The notes: a model not told the origin generated them from the sequence alone. 64,000 nt of DNA from Hamadaea sp013361475 (GCF_040654195.1 NZ_JBFAHM010000004.1:310001-374000); one strand, 5' to 3'. Counted from the first letter of the stretch, positions 41,710 to 50,611 are shown. Program-made: numbers and translations.

Positions 41710-41784
41710 AGGTATGCCGAAGCAGCCCGATTCTCGGCGTCATGCGCCCGCCATTTGCGCAAATGGCCGCATGAGCGCATACCT
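41710..41784. terminator. Nested palindromes between convergent genes
   Basis: Core CCATTTGCGCAAATGG (41751-41766) is a perfect palindrome, flanked by CATGCG/CGCATG (41741-41746, 41768-41773) and outer arms AGGTATGC/GCATACCT (41710-41717, 41777-41784). It could fold as a long bidirectional terminator. Confidence 0.55.
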
Positions 41785-41795
41785 CGGGTACATGA

Positions 41796-42404
41796 TCACG
41801 AAATCGGGCCGGACATCGCATACCCAGGGCGCACATCGACGGGCGGCCGATAAGGACGTTCGGCAGGGAGCATCGCCCGAACCGAGTCAAGGCGGCCGCC
41901 TCGGACCAAAGCCCGGATCTCGTGACATTTCGTGGTGATGTCGTCGATGCCGGCGATCCACTCCTCGGTGTAGCGGCGTACGGCGTCGCCGGAGAGGCCG
42001 ACCTGGATCGCCCGGTGCGGCAGAGGGCGCAGGTGCAGGTCGCGTTCGGGGTCCCACTGGATGCGGACAGGTGCGCGCAGCGACTGCTTCCATTCGTCGC
42101 GGTCGCCGTGGAGGTCGCGTTCGTAGCTGCTCAGCGCGCCGTTGGCTAGCGCCCAGTCGAAGCCGTGACGGCGGAGGCGGATGGCCAGTACGCGTTCTTG
42201 GCCGGGTTTGTCCGCCCAACCGCAGCGGTACATCATCCAGAGGAAGGACGGCTTGATCCAGGTCATCCGATCACGCTTGAATCCTGGGCCGAATCGCCCG
42301 AAACGGGCGGCCGGCTCGGCGATATCGGGGCGATATGCCTGGTAGACCGTGATGGTCTCGTCGTCGTACAGCGCCCGGATCTGACGGGCGGGTATCTCGT
42401 TCAT
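41796..42404 (-). CDS. DUF4291 family protein
   Basis: A 202-residue protein recognised as DUF4291 from MNEIPARQIRALYDDETITV, RMTWIKPSFLWMMYRCGWA and VLAIRLRRHGFDWAL. Enzymatic function unknown; the fold is thought to relate to ADP-ribosyltransferase-like or RNA-ligase-like proteins in some predictions, which I cannot confirm. ATG 42404 gives the usual family start. Divergent from the HelD-like helicase with a 151-base gap that holds no other gene. Confidence 0.85.
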   Translation of the reverse strand: MNEIPARQIRALYDDETITVYQAYRPDIAEPAARFGRFGPGFKRDRMTWIKPSFLWMMYRCGWADKPGQERVLAIRLRRHGFDWALANGALSSYERDLHGDRDEWKQSLRAPVRIQWDPERDLHLRPLPHRAIQVGLSGDAVRRYTEEWIAGIDDITTKCHEIRALVRGGRLDSVRAMLPAERPYRPPVDVRPGYAMSGPIS

Positions 42405-42555
42405 AGCGGAATCAAGGTATCGAGCGGAAATTCGGTTGAGCGTCCGAGTTTGGCCGCGATAGCATCCCCCGCCGCAATCGAGGCGAACCCCTCGCAGCGT
42501 ACGCACGCTGGACAGAGGACGGGCGTGACTGTCGGCTGAATCATCACGGCGAGGG

Positions 42556-44595
42556 ATGGATTTCAGCATGGGCGGATTCACCGAGATCGAAGCAGAGCAG
42601 GCGTACCTCGCGAACGCGCGGGGCGCGTTGGACCGGATGCGGCAGGACGTGCTGGACACGGAGACGCCGGAGTTCGTCTCGGGCACCGACGAGGTGTGGT
42701 TCAACACGATGTACCGGATGGCCCGCGCGCAGCGCGGCCGGGATCTCCTCGATCTGCCGGACGTCCCGCTGTTCTTCGGGCGGCTCGACTACGACCCGGG
42801 CACGGTCTTCGAGGACTCCGGCGGTGGCGAGGACCGCGTCTATGTGGGGCGTCGGCACGTCCGGGACAACGACGGCACGCCGCTGGTCGTGGACTGGCGG
42901 GCGCCGGTGGCGATGCCGTTCTATCGTGCGACGCCGAAGGACCGGCTCAGCGTCGTCCGGCGCCGGCGCTACGGTTTCGCTGAAGGTGCGCTGCTCACGG
43001 CGTATGAAGACGAGATTCTGGGGAGCGGGACCACCGGGCCGAGCGCGTTGCTGGCCGCGGAGATCGAGCGGCCACGGTCCGGGCCGATGCGCGACATCGT
43101 CGCGACCATCCAGCCCGAACAGGACGAGCTGGTCCGCGCGCCGCTGCAGCCGAGCATTTGCGTGCAGGGCGCGCCCGGGACCGGCAAGACCGCGGTGGGC
43201 CTGCACCGGCTGGCTTACCTGTTGTACGCGGAGCCGCAGCGCCTCGGCGCGGGCGTGCTGGTGGTCGGGCCGAACCGATCGTTCTTGTCCTACATTCGCC
43301 ACGTGCTGCCGGCACTGGGCGAGGTCTCGGTCGGGCAGAAGACGATCGACGAGCTGCTGGACCGGCCGTTGTCCGCTGTGGACTCCGCAGAGGCCCTGGT
43401 GGTGAAGGGCGACGCGCGGATGGCCGAGGTGCTGCGGCGGGCACTGTGGAGCCATGTCTCGCTGCCCGCCGACGACCTGGTGTACGTCCACGGCTCGACC
43501 CGCTATCGCGTCGGCCAGGGCCGGATGTCGCAGATCGTGACCGAGATGCAGACCGTACGCTACGCCGCCGGGCGCGACGGCGCGGCGCAGCGGATCGCCG
43601 GGCTGGTCGTGATGCAGATGGAGCGGCGCGGTGCGACGCCGGACGATCGCGAGGTGGCGGCGGTGGCCCGGTCGAAGCCGGTCAAGGCGGTGCTCGACGC
43701 GGTGTGGCCGCGCCTGACGCCGGAGCAGGTGCTCTTCCGGCTGCTGTCCGATGCGGATTTCCTCGCCTCCTGCGCGGCGGACCTCCTGTCCCCCGACGAG
43801 CAGAAGGCGGTCCTGTGGGCCAAGCCCGGCCGCTCGGTGAAGTCCGCCCGCTGGTCGGCCGCGGACGCGGTGCTGCTCGACGAGCTGGCCGGGTTGATCG
43901 ATCGCGTGCCGTCGCTGAGCTATCTGATGGTCGACGAGGCGCAGGACCTCAGCCCGATGCAATGCCGGGCGCTCGGACGGCGCTGCGCCAACGGGTCGCT
44001 GACCGTTCTGGGCGACATCGCGCAGGGCACCAGCCCGTGGGCGGCCGGTGACTGGCCGTCGCTGCTCGCCCACCTCGGCAAGCCGGACACCGAGGTCTCC
44101 GTGCTCGACCGCGGCTTCCGGGTCCCCGCCGCGATCATCGAGTACGCCGCCCGGCTGCTGCCGGCCATCGCGCCTGGGCTGAGCGTGCCCACGTCGGTGC
44201 GGCAGACTTCCGGGGCGCTCTCCGTCGACTCCGTCGCGGGCTCCATGGAATCGGCCGTGGTGTCGGCCTGCCGTTCCCGGTTGGCCGCCGAAGGCTCCAT
44301 CGGTGTGATCGCCGCCGACTCCGACATCGCCGCACTCCACGCCGCACTCACCGCGGAAGGGTTCGACGTCTCACTGGTGGGCGTCGACGAGGACGCCCTG
44401 GAGGCTTCACGGGTGGTATGCGTACCGGCCGGGCTGGCCAAAGGGCTCGAGTTCGACTCCGTGATCGTGGTCGAACCCGCCCGGGTCGTCGACGCCGAGG
44501 AACGGGGTCTGCAGCGGCTCTACGTCGCGCTGACCCGGGCGGTCAGCTCGCTGCAGGTGCTGCACGCGTCGCCGCTGCCCGCCGCTCTCGCGTGA
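42556..44595 (+). CDS. helD: HelD-like UvrD/Rep-type helicase
   Basis: A 679-residue superfamily 1 ATPase similar to HelD/HelR, which binds RNA polymerase and releases stalled complexes; some actinobacterial versions protect from rifampicin. Features: N-terminal helical arm (residues 10-40), VDWRAPVAMPFY segment typical of HelD, Walker A in VQGAPGTGKTAVGLHR, Walker B in YLMVDEAQDLSPMQ, GDIAQG and the late VALTRAVSSL. ATG 42568 (MGGFTE) is a possible alternative start because GAGGG abuts ATG 42556. I did not find the rifampicin-associated element upstream. Confidence 0.88.
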   Translation: MDFSMGGFTEIEAEQAYLANARGALDRMRQDVLDTETPEFVSGTDEVWFNTMYRMARAQRGRDLLDLPDVPLFFGRLDYDPGTVFEDSGGGEDRVYVGRRHVRDNDGTPLVVDWRAPVAMPFYRATPKDRLSVVRRRRYGFAEGALLTAYEDEILGSGTTGPSALLAAEIERPRSGPMRDIVATIQPEQDELVRAPLQPSICVQGAPGTGKTAVGLHRLAYLLYAEPQRLGAGVLVVGPNRSFLSYIRHVLPALGEVSVGQKTIDELLDRPLSAVDSAEALVVKGDARMAEVLRRALWSHVSLPADDLVYVHGSTRYRVGQGRMSQIVTEMQTVRYAAGRDGAAQRIAGLVVMQMERRGATPDDREVAAVARSKPVKAVLDAVWPRLTPEQVLFRLLSDADFLASCAADLLSPDEQKAVLWAKPGRSVKSARWSAADAVLLDELAGLIDRVPSLSYLMVDEAQDLSPMQCRALGRRCANGSLTVLGDIAQGTSPWAAGDWPSLLAHLGKPDTEVSVLDRGFRVPAAIIEYAARLLPAIAPGLSVPTSVRQTSGALSVDSVAGSMESAVVSACRSRLAAEGSIGVIAADSDIAALHAALTAEGFDVSLVGVDEDALEASRVVCVPAGLAKGLEFDSVIVVEPARVVDAEERGLQRLYVALTRAVSSLQVLHASPLPAALA

Positions 44596-44665
44596 TCATT
44601 GCGCCAGCCATGCTGTTTCGGGCAGTGAAATGCCCGAGTTAACAGCATGGCTGACGCAATGATCA
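44593..44665. terminator. Long bidirectional hairpin between convergent genes
   Basis: Arms of about 32-35 bases (44593-44624 and 44631-44665) pair from TGATCATTGCG through CAGCCATGCTGTT to CGGGCA, with few mismatches and a six-base loop GTGAAA. It includes the HelD stop codon and ends three bases before the amidase stop. Confidence 0.8.
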
Positions 44666-44668
44666 TGC

Positions 44669-45811
44669 TCAGTACTGGAAGGCCGAGCGGACCGCGCCAC
44701 CGGCGATGGCGCACCAGGTGGAGTGGTCGACCTTGCCGTTCGGGTCCAGCCCGTGGAGGCGCTGCATGTCTTGAACGGCCTTCTTGGTGACGTAGTCGAA
44801 CTCGCCGGTCACGAGGACCTCCGGCCAGCCCTTGCGGTTCAGCATGTACTGCACCGCGCTGACCGGCAGGCCGGTGGCGTCCTTCTCCAGGTCGACGACC
44901 AGCGCCTCCCACGTGTCCAAGGTGAAGGTCGCGTCGACGTCGACCGCAATGCCGTTGGCCGCCTGGAACGCGCCGACGGCCGCGACCGTGGCCGCACCGA
45001 ACGCGCCGTCGATCGGCACGGTGTAGCCGTGGTGGTTGAGCAGGTATTGGCCCACCTGCACGACCGGGCTGTTGACGAAACGCCAGATGTCCGGCCAGCG
45101 CCGGGCCGGGATGTCCGCCTTGGCGGTGCCCATGGCCTCGGCGACGCGGCTGCGTACCGAGGGGAAGAGCTTGTAGAACTCGATGCCGGGGCAGTCGGTG
45201 AACCGGAAGTCCCAGTGCCCGAAGATGTCCCAGGCGTGCAGCCCGAACCGCTGCGATACTGCGACGCACAGCCGGACGAGTGAGTCCAGCAGGGCGTCCG
45301 GCGGCACCTCGGTGACGTAGGTGCCCTCGTTCTCGATGCCGATCGCGTTGCCGTTCTCGCCGGGGCAGTGCGCGGCGACGACCTGGTGGTCACCGGCCTC
45401 CAGCCGTTCGAGGCTGCGGTGGCGGCCTTCGAGGACGTAACCGCCCCGGCTGACGGTGAAGTGCTGGCCGGTGTCGGCCCAGCCGTTGCCGTCCATGTGC
45501 AGGTTCTGGCAGTCCTGCGCCAGCTTGACGGCCTGCTCCCGGGAGTAGTCGGTGACGTTCGGGAACGCCATGTGGTGCAGGATGATCTTGTTCGTGGTGT
45601 TGTTGGTCAGCTGGATCGTGCTGGACGGCGGGCGGGCGCCCCACGAGTCGCAGTCGATGATCCAGGGGAACTCGGTGCTCGGGGCGGCCGACGCGGGCGC
45701 GCCGGTGGCCAGCTCGGTGCCGACGACCGCAACTGCGGCCAGGCCCAGGCCGGCGCGCAGGAGCGTACGCCGATCCACTTCGGAGATCGCGTCGGAGATG
45801 TCGTGTGCCAT
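44669..45811 (-). CDS. N-acetylmuramoyl-L-alanine amidase with two peptidoglycan-binding domains
   Basis: A 380-residue exported cell-wall hydrolase. Tat-type signal (RRTLLRAGLGLAAVAVVG, about 13-45), amidase_2 zinc domain (about 60-230) with ligand histidines in ILHHMAF, HCPGENGNAIGIENEG and the second GHWDFRFTDCPG, then two PG-binding repeats (about 255-310 and 320-380; YLLNHHGYTVPIDGAFGAAT and YMLNRKGWPEVLVTGEFD). ATG 45811 has AAGAGG upstream. Cuts the amide between muramic acid and the stem peptide. Near a polysaccharide deacetylase, consistent with wall remodelling. Confidence 0.9.
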   Translation of the reverse strand: MAHDISDAISEVDRRTLLRAGLGLAAVAVVGTELATGAPASAAPSTEFPWIIDCDSWGARPPSSTIQLTNNTTNKIILHHMAFPNVTDYSREQAVKLAQDCQNLHMDGNGWADTGQHFTVSRGGYVLEGRHRSLERLEAGDHQVVAAHCPGENGNAIGIENEGTYVTEVPPDALLDSLVRLCVAVSQRFGLHAWDIFGHWDFRFTDCPGIEFYKLFPSVRSRVAEAMGTAKADIPARRWPDIWRFVNSPVVQVGQYLLNHHGYTVPIDGAFGAATVAAVGAFQAANGIAVDVDATFTLDTWEALVVDLEKDATGLPVSAVQYMLNRKGWPEVLVTGEFDYVTKKAVQDMQRLHGLDPNGKVDHSTWCAIAGGAVRSAFQY

Positions 45812-45870
45812 GAGGACCTCTTGGGGGCGAGGGTGGCAGATTTCTTCTTCTTGCCACAGGATCACGAAGA

Positions 45871-46614
45871 CTATTTGCGCTCCGCAGTCCCCGCAAGACC
45901 CTGGTAGGCGGACACCCCCAGCAGCTTGTCGACGGTGACAAACTTGTAACCCCGCGAGAGCAGACCATCCACCGTCTCGCGTACGGCGACGACGGTTTCG
46001 CTCCGGTCTCCGCCGTGGCCGTCGAACCCGTCGTGGAAGATGAGGATCGACCCGGGGCGCGTCTTCGCGATCGCCCGGTGCGCCATGCGTACGCCGGACG
46101 GCTGGAACACCTCCAGTGCGTGCCCGAACTCCCCCGCCACCGGGTGCAGATCACGGCGGCGCAGCATCCGCAGAAGCGCCGGATGCCGCCACAGCCACGG
46201 CGTACGCGCCAACGCCGGAGTGCACCCGATGACCCGGGTCAGGATCTCCTGGGTCCGCTCGACCTCCCGCTCGTACGCACCCGGCCGCAGATAGGTGCCG
46301 AACCGGTGGCTCAGCGAGTGGTTGCCGACCACGTGCCCGGCGGCGATCACGCGCCGGACGACGTCCGGGTGCCGCTCGACGCACTGTCCAACATGGAAGA
46401 AGGTGGCCTTGATGCCCCGATCGTCGAGGATGTCGAGAATCTCCGAGGTGTAGGGCTCGTTGGGCCCGTCGTCGAAGGTCAGCGCGACGACCCTGTCCTC
46501 GGCCGGCGAACGATGCGGATAGCTCCGCGCCGTCGGCCCGAACGGCGCCATGAACAGCCAGTACGCCGCGCCCCCGAACGCGACGACCAGCAGAGGCGCG
46601 GCAAGGACGATCAC
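45871..46614 (-). CDS. Polysaccharide deacetylase (NodB homology, CE4)
   Basis: A 247-residue membrane-anchored CE4 deacetylase acting on peptidoglycan or other N-acetylated glycans. N-terminal helix (residues 1-22), catalytic Asp in LTFDDGPNEP, metal histidines in NHSLSHRFG, ARTPWLWR in place of the usual RPP motif, and the late LIFHDG histidine. GTG 46614 overlaps the GT2 stop (GTGA), so the two are coupled. The deacetylase and GT2 may together make or modify a surface glycan. Confidence 0.9.
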   Translation of the reverse strand: MIVLAAPLLVVAFGGAAYWLFMAPFGPTARSYPHRSPAEDRVVALTFDDGPNEPYTSEILDILDDRGIKATFFHVGQCVERHPDVVRRVIAAGHVVGNHSLSHRFGTYLRPGAYEREVERTQEILTRVIGCTPALARTPWLWRHPALLRMLRRRDLHPVAGEFGHALEVFQPSGVRMAHRAIAKTRPGSILIFHDGFDGHGGDRSETVVAVRETVDGLLSRGYKFVTVDKLLGVSAYQGLAGTAERK

Positions 46615-47480
46615 CGGGTCTCCTGCCCGGCAAGCACCGGTACCGGCATCGGCGCCGTCGCGACGACGGGAACCGCGGCCCGCGCCGAAGCCGAGGCGGC
46701 GGGCTGGGCGGGCAAGGTCGCCTGGAAGGAGCCCTGGTCGTGCCGGAACGCCGGAGCCGAGCCGAGCACCCGCCGGCCGGCGATCCGGTTCACGCCGTAG
46801 GTCAGCAGGTAGTGCACCGGCAGGCTGACGAACACGTTGTACGCGAGCCCCCGGGTGAACCGCCGCCCCGAGGTGAAGGTGGGGTTGGCGTGGGCGTAGA
46901 CGACCCGGCCCCGGTTGCGCAGCCGGCGCAGCTGGTCCAGCTCGTCGCCGCCCTGGGTCAGGTTCGTGTCGTAGCCCGTCCAGGCGTCGCGGCGGAACGC
47001 GATGTTGGTGGCGCTGGCGTACATGGCCCGGCCGGTCAGCTTGTAGACGCCGTTGACCGCGCCGAACAGCACCCGGCCGTACACGCGGCCCCAGCGCGGG
47101 CCGTCGGCGTACTCGCAGGGGCCGACGACGGCGACGACGTCGTCGCCTGCCCGGAACTGCTCGTCGATGCGGCTGAGCCAGTCGCGCCCGTAGACGGTGT
47201 CGGCGTCGGCCGAGACGACGATCTCGCCGCGCGCCTCCAGCGTGCCGCGCTGCCGCGCGTTGCAGACACCGGGGACCGGCTCGGACACGACCCGTGCGCC
47301 AAGGTCGCGGGCGATCTGAGCGGTGTCGTCCGTGCAGTTGTTGTCGACCACGATGACCTCGACGCCGCCGGAAACGCCCTCGTCGAAGTCCTGCTTCCGC
47401 AGCGACAGGAGGGCGTCGGCGAGGTAGCCGGCCTCGTTGAAGCACGGGATGACGACGCTGAACCTGATCTTCTCTGCCAT
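46611..47480 (-). CDS. Glycosyltransferase family 2
   Basis: A 289-residue inverting GT-A glycosyltransferase. Starts IRFSVVIPCFNEAGYLADAL, nucleotide binding in VIVVDNNCTDDT, DxD-type motif in VVSADADTVYGRDW, and GGDELDQLRRL near the catalytic base. A hydrophobic stretch (NVFVSLPVHYLLTYG) suggests membrane association; the last 40 residues are Ala/Pro-rich. Coupled to the deacetylase downstream. Likely extends a cell-surface polysaccharide. Confidence 0.88.
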   Translation of the reverse strand: MAEKIRFSVVIPCFNEAGYLADALLSLRKQDFDEGVSGGVEVIVVDNNCTDDTAQIARDLGARVVSEPVPGVCNARQRGTLEARGEIVVSADADTVYGRDWLSRIDEQFRAGDDVVAVVGPCEYADGPRWGRVYGRVLFGAVNGVYKLTGRAMYASATNIAFRRDAWTGYDTNLTQGGDELDQLRRLRNRGRVVYAHANPTFTSGRRFTRGLAYNVFVSLPVHYLLTYGVNRIAGRRVLGSAPAFRHDQGSFQATLPAQPAASASARAAVPVVATAPMPVPVLAGQETR

Positions 47481-47690
47481 GCGGTTCAGTCTTCGGCCCC
47501 GAGCCTGCCTGAACCATCAGGAGCTCCCCCGAGTTCGATCTGGGGTTATCCCCCGTAAGACCCTGCGCTCAGCCCCAAGAAGACCGGCGGTACCCAGGCG
47601 AGGGAACCCGGGCGGCGGGGTGAACAACTCACGGGTACCTGAGTATCGGCGCTCATGCCCCGGCCGCCCGGGCTGCCGAGGATGGAGGCC

Positions 47691-48629
47691 ATGGACGAGG
47701 TTTATCTCGGATCACCGACGTACGCGCTGGGCGCCCAGAAGCGGCACGTCCGCGAGTCCGCCGAAGCGGGGCTGCTCCGGTCGGCCGCGAGCGACCTGGA
47801 GGCGGCCGGCTTCCGGTGGCATCACGTGTGCGGGCCGGACGAGACGGCGTACGACTTGGCGCGCCGGGCGGTCGCGGAGATCGAGGCCGGCGGCGGCCTG
47901 CACGACATCGACGCGATCGTCTACGCGACCTGCCTGCCCGAGCCGCAGGACGGCCCGGTACGCGACGTGAAGGTGCTCATGGACTTTCCGGCCGGCCGGT
48001 TGCAGGCGGAGTTCGGGTTGCGCGACGCGGTCGTCGTCGGGGTGCATCAGCAGGCCTGCACGGGGATGCTCGGCGCGCTGCGGATCGCCCGGGCTCTTCT
48101 CGCCACCGAACCGGGGTGGCGGCGGGTGTTGTGTGTGACCGCCGACCGCTTTCCCGACGGCGCCTGGTACGAGCAGGCGTACAACGTGATCTCGGACGGC
48201 GCCGCCGCCTGTGTGGTCGGCAGGGAGCCGGATGTCTGTCGATTGCTGACGGTGCACCAGATCACCAACGGCGGCCTCGGCCGGGCCGGTGACGACGAGA
48301 CCGTCGGCACCTATTTCGCGTACACGCACCGGATCGTGCGCGAGACCGCCGCGCGGATCGGGGCGTCGCCGGCCGAGCTGGACTGGATCGTGCCGCAGAA
48401 CACCCACGAGCAGGCGTGGCGCATCCTGGCCCGGTTGCTGGCGGTCGACCACGGCCGGGTGTGGCATCCGTCGTTGCCGGACGTGGGCCACGTGATCTCC
48501 GCCGACGTGGTGGTGAACCTGACCGCGCTGCTGGATTCCGGCCAGGCGCGGCCCGGTCAGCGGATCGCGCTGGCGATGGCCGGGTTCGGGCTGAACTGGC
48601 AGTGCGCGGCGCTGGAGGTGACGCGATGA
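47691..48629 (+). CDS. KAS III (FabH)-like enzyme with altered triad
   Basis: A 312-residue thiolase-fold protein like FabH. The nucleophile Cys123 is conserved in VHQQACTGMLGALRIA. The usual HQAN histidine position reads Gln236 (VPQNTHEQAW, with His239 nearby) and the usual GN asparagine reads His267 (GHVISAD), so decarboxylative condensation may be replaced by acyl transfer. ATG 47691 follows GGATGGAGG; ATG 47655 is possible but adds an unconserved Pro-rich stretch. First gene of the seven-gene carrier-protein operon. Confidence 0.85.
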   Translation: MDEVYLGSPTYALGAQKRHVRESAEAGLLRSAASDLEAAGFRWHHVCGPDETAYDLARRAVAEIEAGGGLHDIDAIVYATCLPEPQDGPVRDVKVLMDFPAGRLQAEFGLRDAVVVGVHQQACTGMLGALRIARALLATEPGWRRVLCVTADRFPDGAWYEQAYNVISDGAAACVVGREPDVCRLLTVHQITNGGLGRAGDDETVGTYFAYTHRIVRETAARIGASPAELDWIVPQNTHEQAWRILARLLAVDHGRVWHPSLPDVGHVISADVVVNLTALLDSGQARPGQRIALAMAGFGLNWQCAALEVTR

Positions 48630-49504
48630 GCGCGTTGGCGACCGCGTTGGCGGAGGTCGCGCCGACGGCCGAGCGGCTCAGCCGCTTGTCGCAGCGGGCC
48701 TTCCAGAACCCCTACACGGCGGTCGAGTGGCCCGCGACAGTGGACCCCGAACTGGACTGGTTCACCAGCCCCGAATACGTCAGCCTCTACGGCACCGAAG
48801 TGTGGTCGGGCCTCGACGAGAAGGCTCGCCGGCGGCTCGCCTTCCACGAGGCGGCCGGCTTCTACAGCCTCAACATCCACGGCGAGAAGTCGTTGATGCA
48901 GGGGCTCGCCGCCCGGCTGTACCGCAGCGATCTGGCCGCCTTCACCGGCTATCTGCACCACTTCCTCGACGAGGAGAACAAGCACAGCGTCTACTTCGGC
49001 GGCTTCTGCACCCGGTACGCCCGGGTGCACCGGACGCGACAGCTGCCGTTCGCCACCGAGCGGCCGCGCGACGTGGACGACTTCCTGTTCTTCGCCAAGA
49101 CGATGATCTTCGAGGAGATCGTGGACCACTACAACCGGGTCCAGGCCCGGGATCGGCGGCTGCACCCGCTGGCCCGGTTCATCAACGACAGTCACCACCG
49201 GGACGAGGCCAGGCATCTGGCGTTCGGCCGTCAGCTCGTCGGCGCGCTCTGGGCCGCGGGAGCACCGTGGCGGGAGGAGGCGGAGATCCGGGCCGACCTC
49301 AGCCGGTTCGTGACCGCTACCTGGCGCGACTACTACCACCCTGACGTCTACGCCGACACCGGGTTCGCCGAACCCTGGGAACTGGCCGACGCGGCCTGGT
49401 GCGCGCCCGCCCAACGGGAGCATCGCCGCCGGGTCTCGGCCAAGTGCCTGCGGGTGCTGGCGGCGGCCGGCGTACTGGTCGAGGAGCCCGCCGATGCGTT
49501 CTGA
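48626..49504 (+). CDS. AurF-type ferritin-like diiron oxygenase
   Basis: A 292-residue diiron oxygenase resembling AurF, which N-oxygenates arylamines; relatives oxidise amines and amino acids. Metal ligand motifs are present in order: Glu (HEAAG or HGEKSL, 75/87), ExxH in DEENKHS (Glu117, His120), Glu in IFEEIVDHYN (163/164) and HxxxExxH in NDSHHRDEARHLAF (His190, Glu194, His197). ATG 48626 overlaps the KAS stop and has GGAGG upstream. The stop overlaps the ACP start by 11 bases. Substrate is inferred to be a carrier-bound amino acid or its amine. Confidence 0.88.
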   Translation: MSALATALAEVAPTAERLSRLSQRAFQNPYTAVEWPATVDPELDWFTSPEYVSLYGTEVWSGLDEKARRRLAFHEAAGFYSLNIHGEKSLMQGLAARLYRSDLAAFTGYLHHFLDEENKHSVYFGGFCTRYARVHRTRQLPFATERPRDVDDFLFFAKTMIFEEIVDHYNRVQARDRRLHPLARFINDSHHRDEARHLAFGRQLVGALWAAGAPWREEAEIRADLSRFVTATWRDYYHPDVYADTGFAEPWELADAAWCAPAQREHRRRVSAKCLRVLAAAGVLVEEPADAF

Positions 49505-49736
49505 GCCCGAGATCCGGCAGGCGTTGCGGACGTTCGTCGCGCGGCACGCCGGTGACGTCGTGATCACCGATCAGACCGCACTGTTCTCGGTGCGCGTGCT
49601 GCGATCGATCCACCTGCCGGAGCTGATCATGCTGCTCGAACGGCTGCGCGGTGCGCCGATCGACGTCGAACAACTGCGGATCGGCGACTTCGACAGCATC
49701 GACGCGATGCTCACCCGATTCGGGGGGCCATCATGA
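49494..49736 (+). CDS. Acyl carrier protein with variant attachment motif
   Basis: An 80-residue carrier protein. Predicted helix 2 begins at Ser38 in VLRSIHLPELIMLLERL, the expected phosphopantetheine site; the usual DSL reads RSI, so the preceding Asp is replaced by Arg. Length and the later FDSIDAMLTRF helix fit the ACP family. Overlaps AurF-like gene by 11 bases and the ligase gene by ATGA, so expression is coupled and it is surely the partner of the adjacent ligase. Confidence 0.85.
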   Translation: MRSEPEIRQALRTFVARHAGDVVITDQTALFSVRVLRSIHLPELIMLLERLRGAPIDVEQLRIGDFDSIDAMLTRFGGPS

Positions 49737-50611
49737 CCACCCTCGCCGAGCTGACCGACCTCGGGCTCCGCTGGGACGCGTACGGGCAGTCCGGGCTCTC
49801 CGGGCCGTTGCTGCGTCTCGCCGAGGACCTCGACGGCGCGTTCCGCCGCCTTGCGGCACAGTGGAGCGCCACCGAGGAATGTCCACCCCCGACACTGCCC
49901 GCCTCGGCCCTCACCGGCCACCTGCGCGCGTTCCCGCAGCAGGCCACGTTCGCGTTCGGGCTCGAACCCACCGACGCCAACCTCGGCGAGTTCGCCGACG
50001 GCCCGGTGGTCGACGAGGAGGGGTCCGTGGTGCTCACGCGCACCGGCCCGGTCACGGCGGTCCTCACTCCCGCCGCCTGCTTCCACGTGTACGCACAACG
50101 CCGAGGTGCGCAGCTGGCGCAAGCGGCGTACGTGACGACGCGGACCACCTGCTTCCGGCGCGAGGAGCGGTACGACCCGCTGCGGCGGCAGTGGAGCTTC
50201 TCGATGCGGGAGATCGTCTGCCTGGGCACCCCGGCCGAGACGGCGTCGTTCCTCGCCGAGACCCGGGAGCTGGTCGACGACTTCGCTCGCCTGATCGACC
50301 TGCCGCTGAGCTGGTCGCCCGCGACCGATCCGTTCTTCCGGCCGCATCGCCAGCCGGGGTTCCTGCTGCAACGCGTACTGCCGGTCAAACACGAGGCGGC
50401 GTACGGGTCGCTGGCGCTGAGCTCGGCCAACCGGCATCACGAGCACTTCGGCTCCGCCTTCGGCATCTCGCGGGCGGGCGTACCGGCGTCGACCGCCTGC
50501 GTCGCCTTCGGCCTCGAACGCTGGCTGTACGCCGTCGTCGACCGGCACGGAACGAACCCGGACGGCTGGCCGGATCTCACTACTCTCACGGACAAGGTGG
50601 TTACCCGATGA
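49733..50611 (+). CDS. Amino acid:[carrier protein] ligase (class II aaRS-like)
   Basis: A 292-residue homologue of the atypical archaeal seryl-tRNA synthetase core without a tRNA-binding domain. Class II motif 2 is TTCFRREERYDP with SFSMREIVCLG, motif 3 is VAFGLERWLYAVV. Cys116, Glu160 and Cys256 match the zinc-binding Cys-Glu-Cys of amino acid:carrier protein ligases, which activate small amino acids (Gly, Ala) and load them on a carrier protein phosphopantetheine. It directly follows the ACP gene. The amino acid used here cannot be read from the sequence. Confidence 0.88.
   Translation: MTTLAELTDLGLRWDAYGQSGLSGPLLRLAEDLDGAFRRLAAQWSATEECPPPTLPASALTGHLRAFPQQATFAFGLEPTDANLGEFADGPVVDEEGSVVLTRTGPVTAVLTPAACFHVYAQRRGAQLAQAAYVTTRTTCFRREERYDPLRRQWSFSMREIVCLGTPAETASFLAETRELVDDFARLIDLPLSWSPATDPFFRPHRQPGFLLQRVLPVKHEAAYGSLALSSANRHHEHFGSAFGISRAGVPASTACVAFGLERWLYAVVDRHGTNPDGWPDLTTLTDKVVTR

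Noticed and set aside
42405..42555. Rifampicin-associated element before the HelD-like gene
   Set aside because: I looked for the characteristic inverted element and saw nothing resembling it in the intergenic region.
47589..47639. GGTACCC/GGGTACC inverted pair upstream of the carrier-protein operon as operator
   Set aside because: Seven-base arms 37 bases apart in GC-rich DNA are weak evidence; no regulator gene is adjacent.
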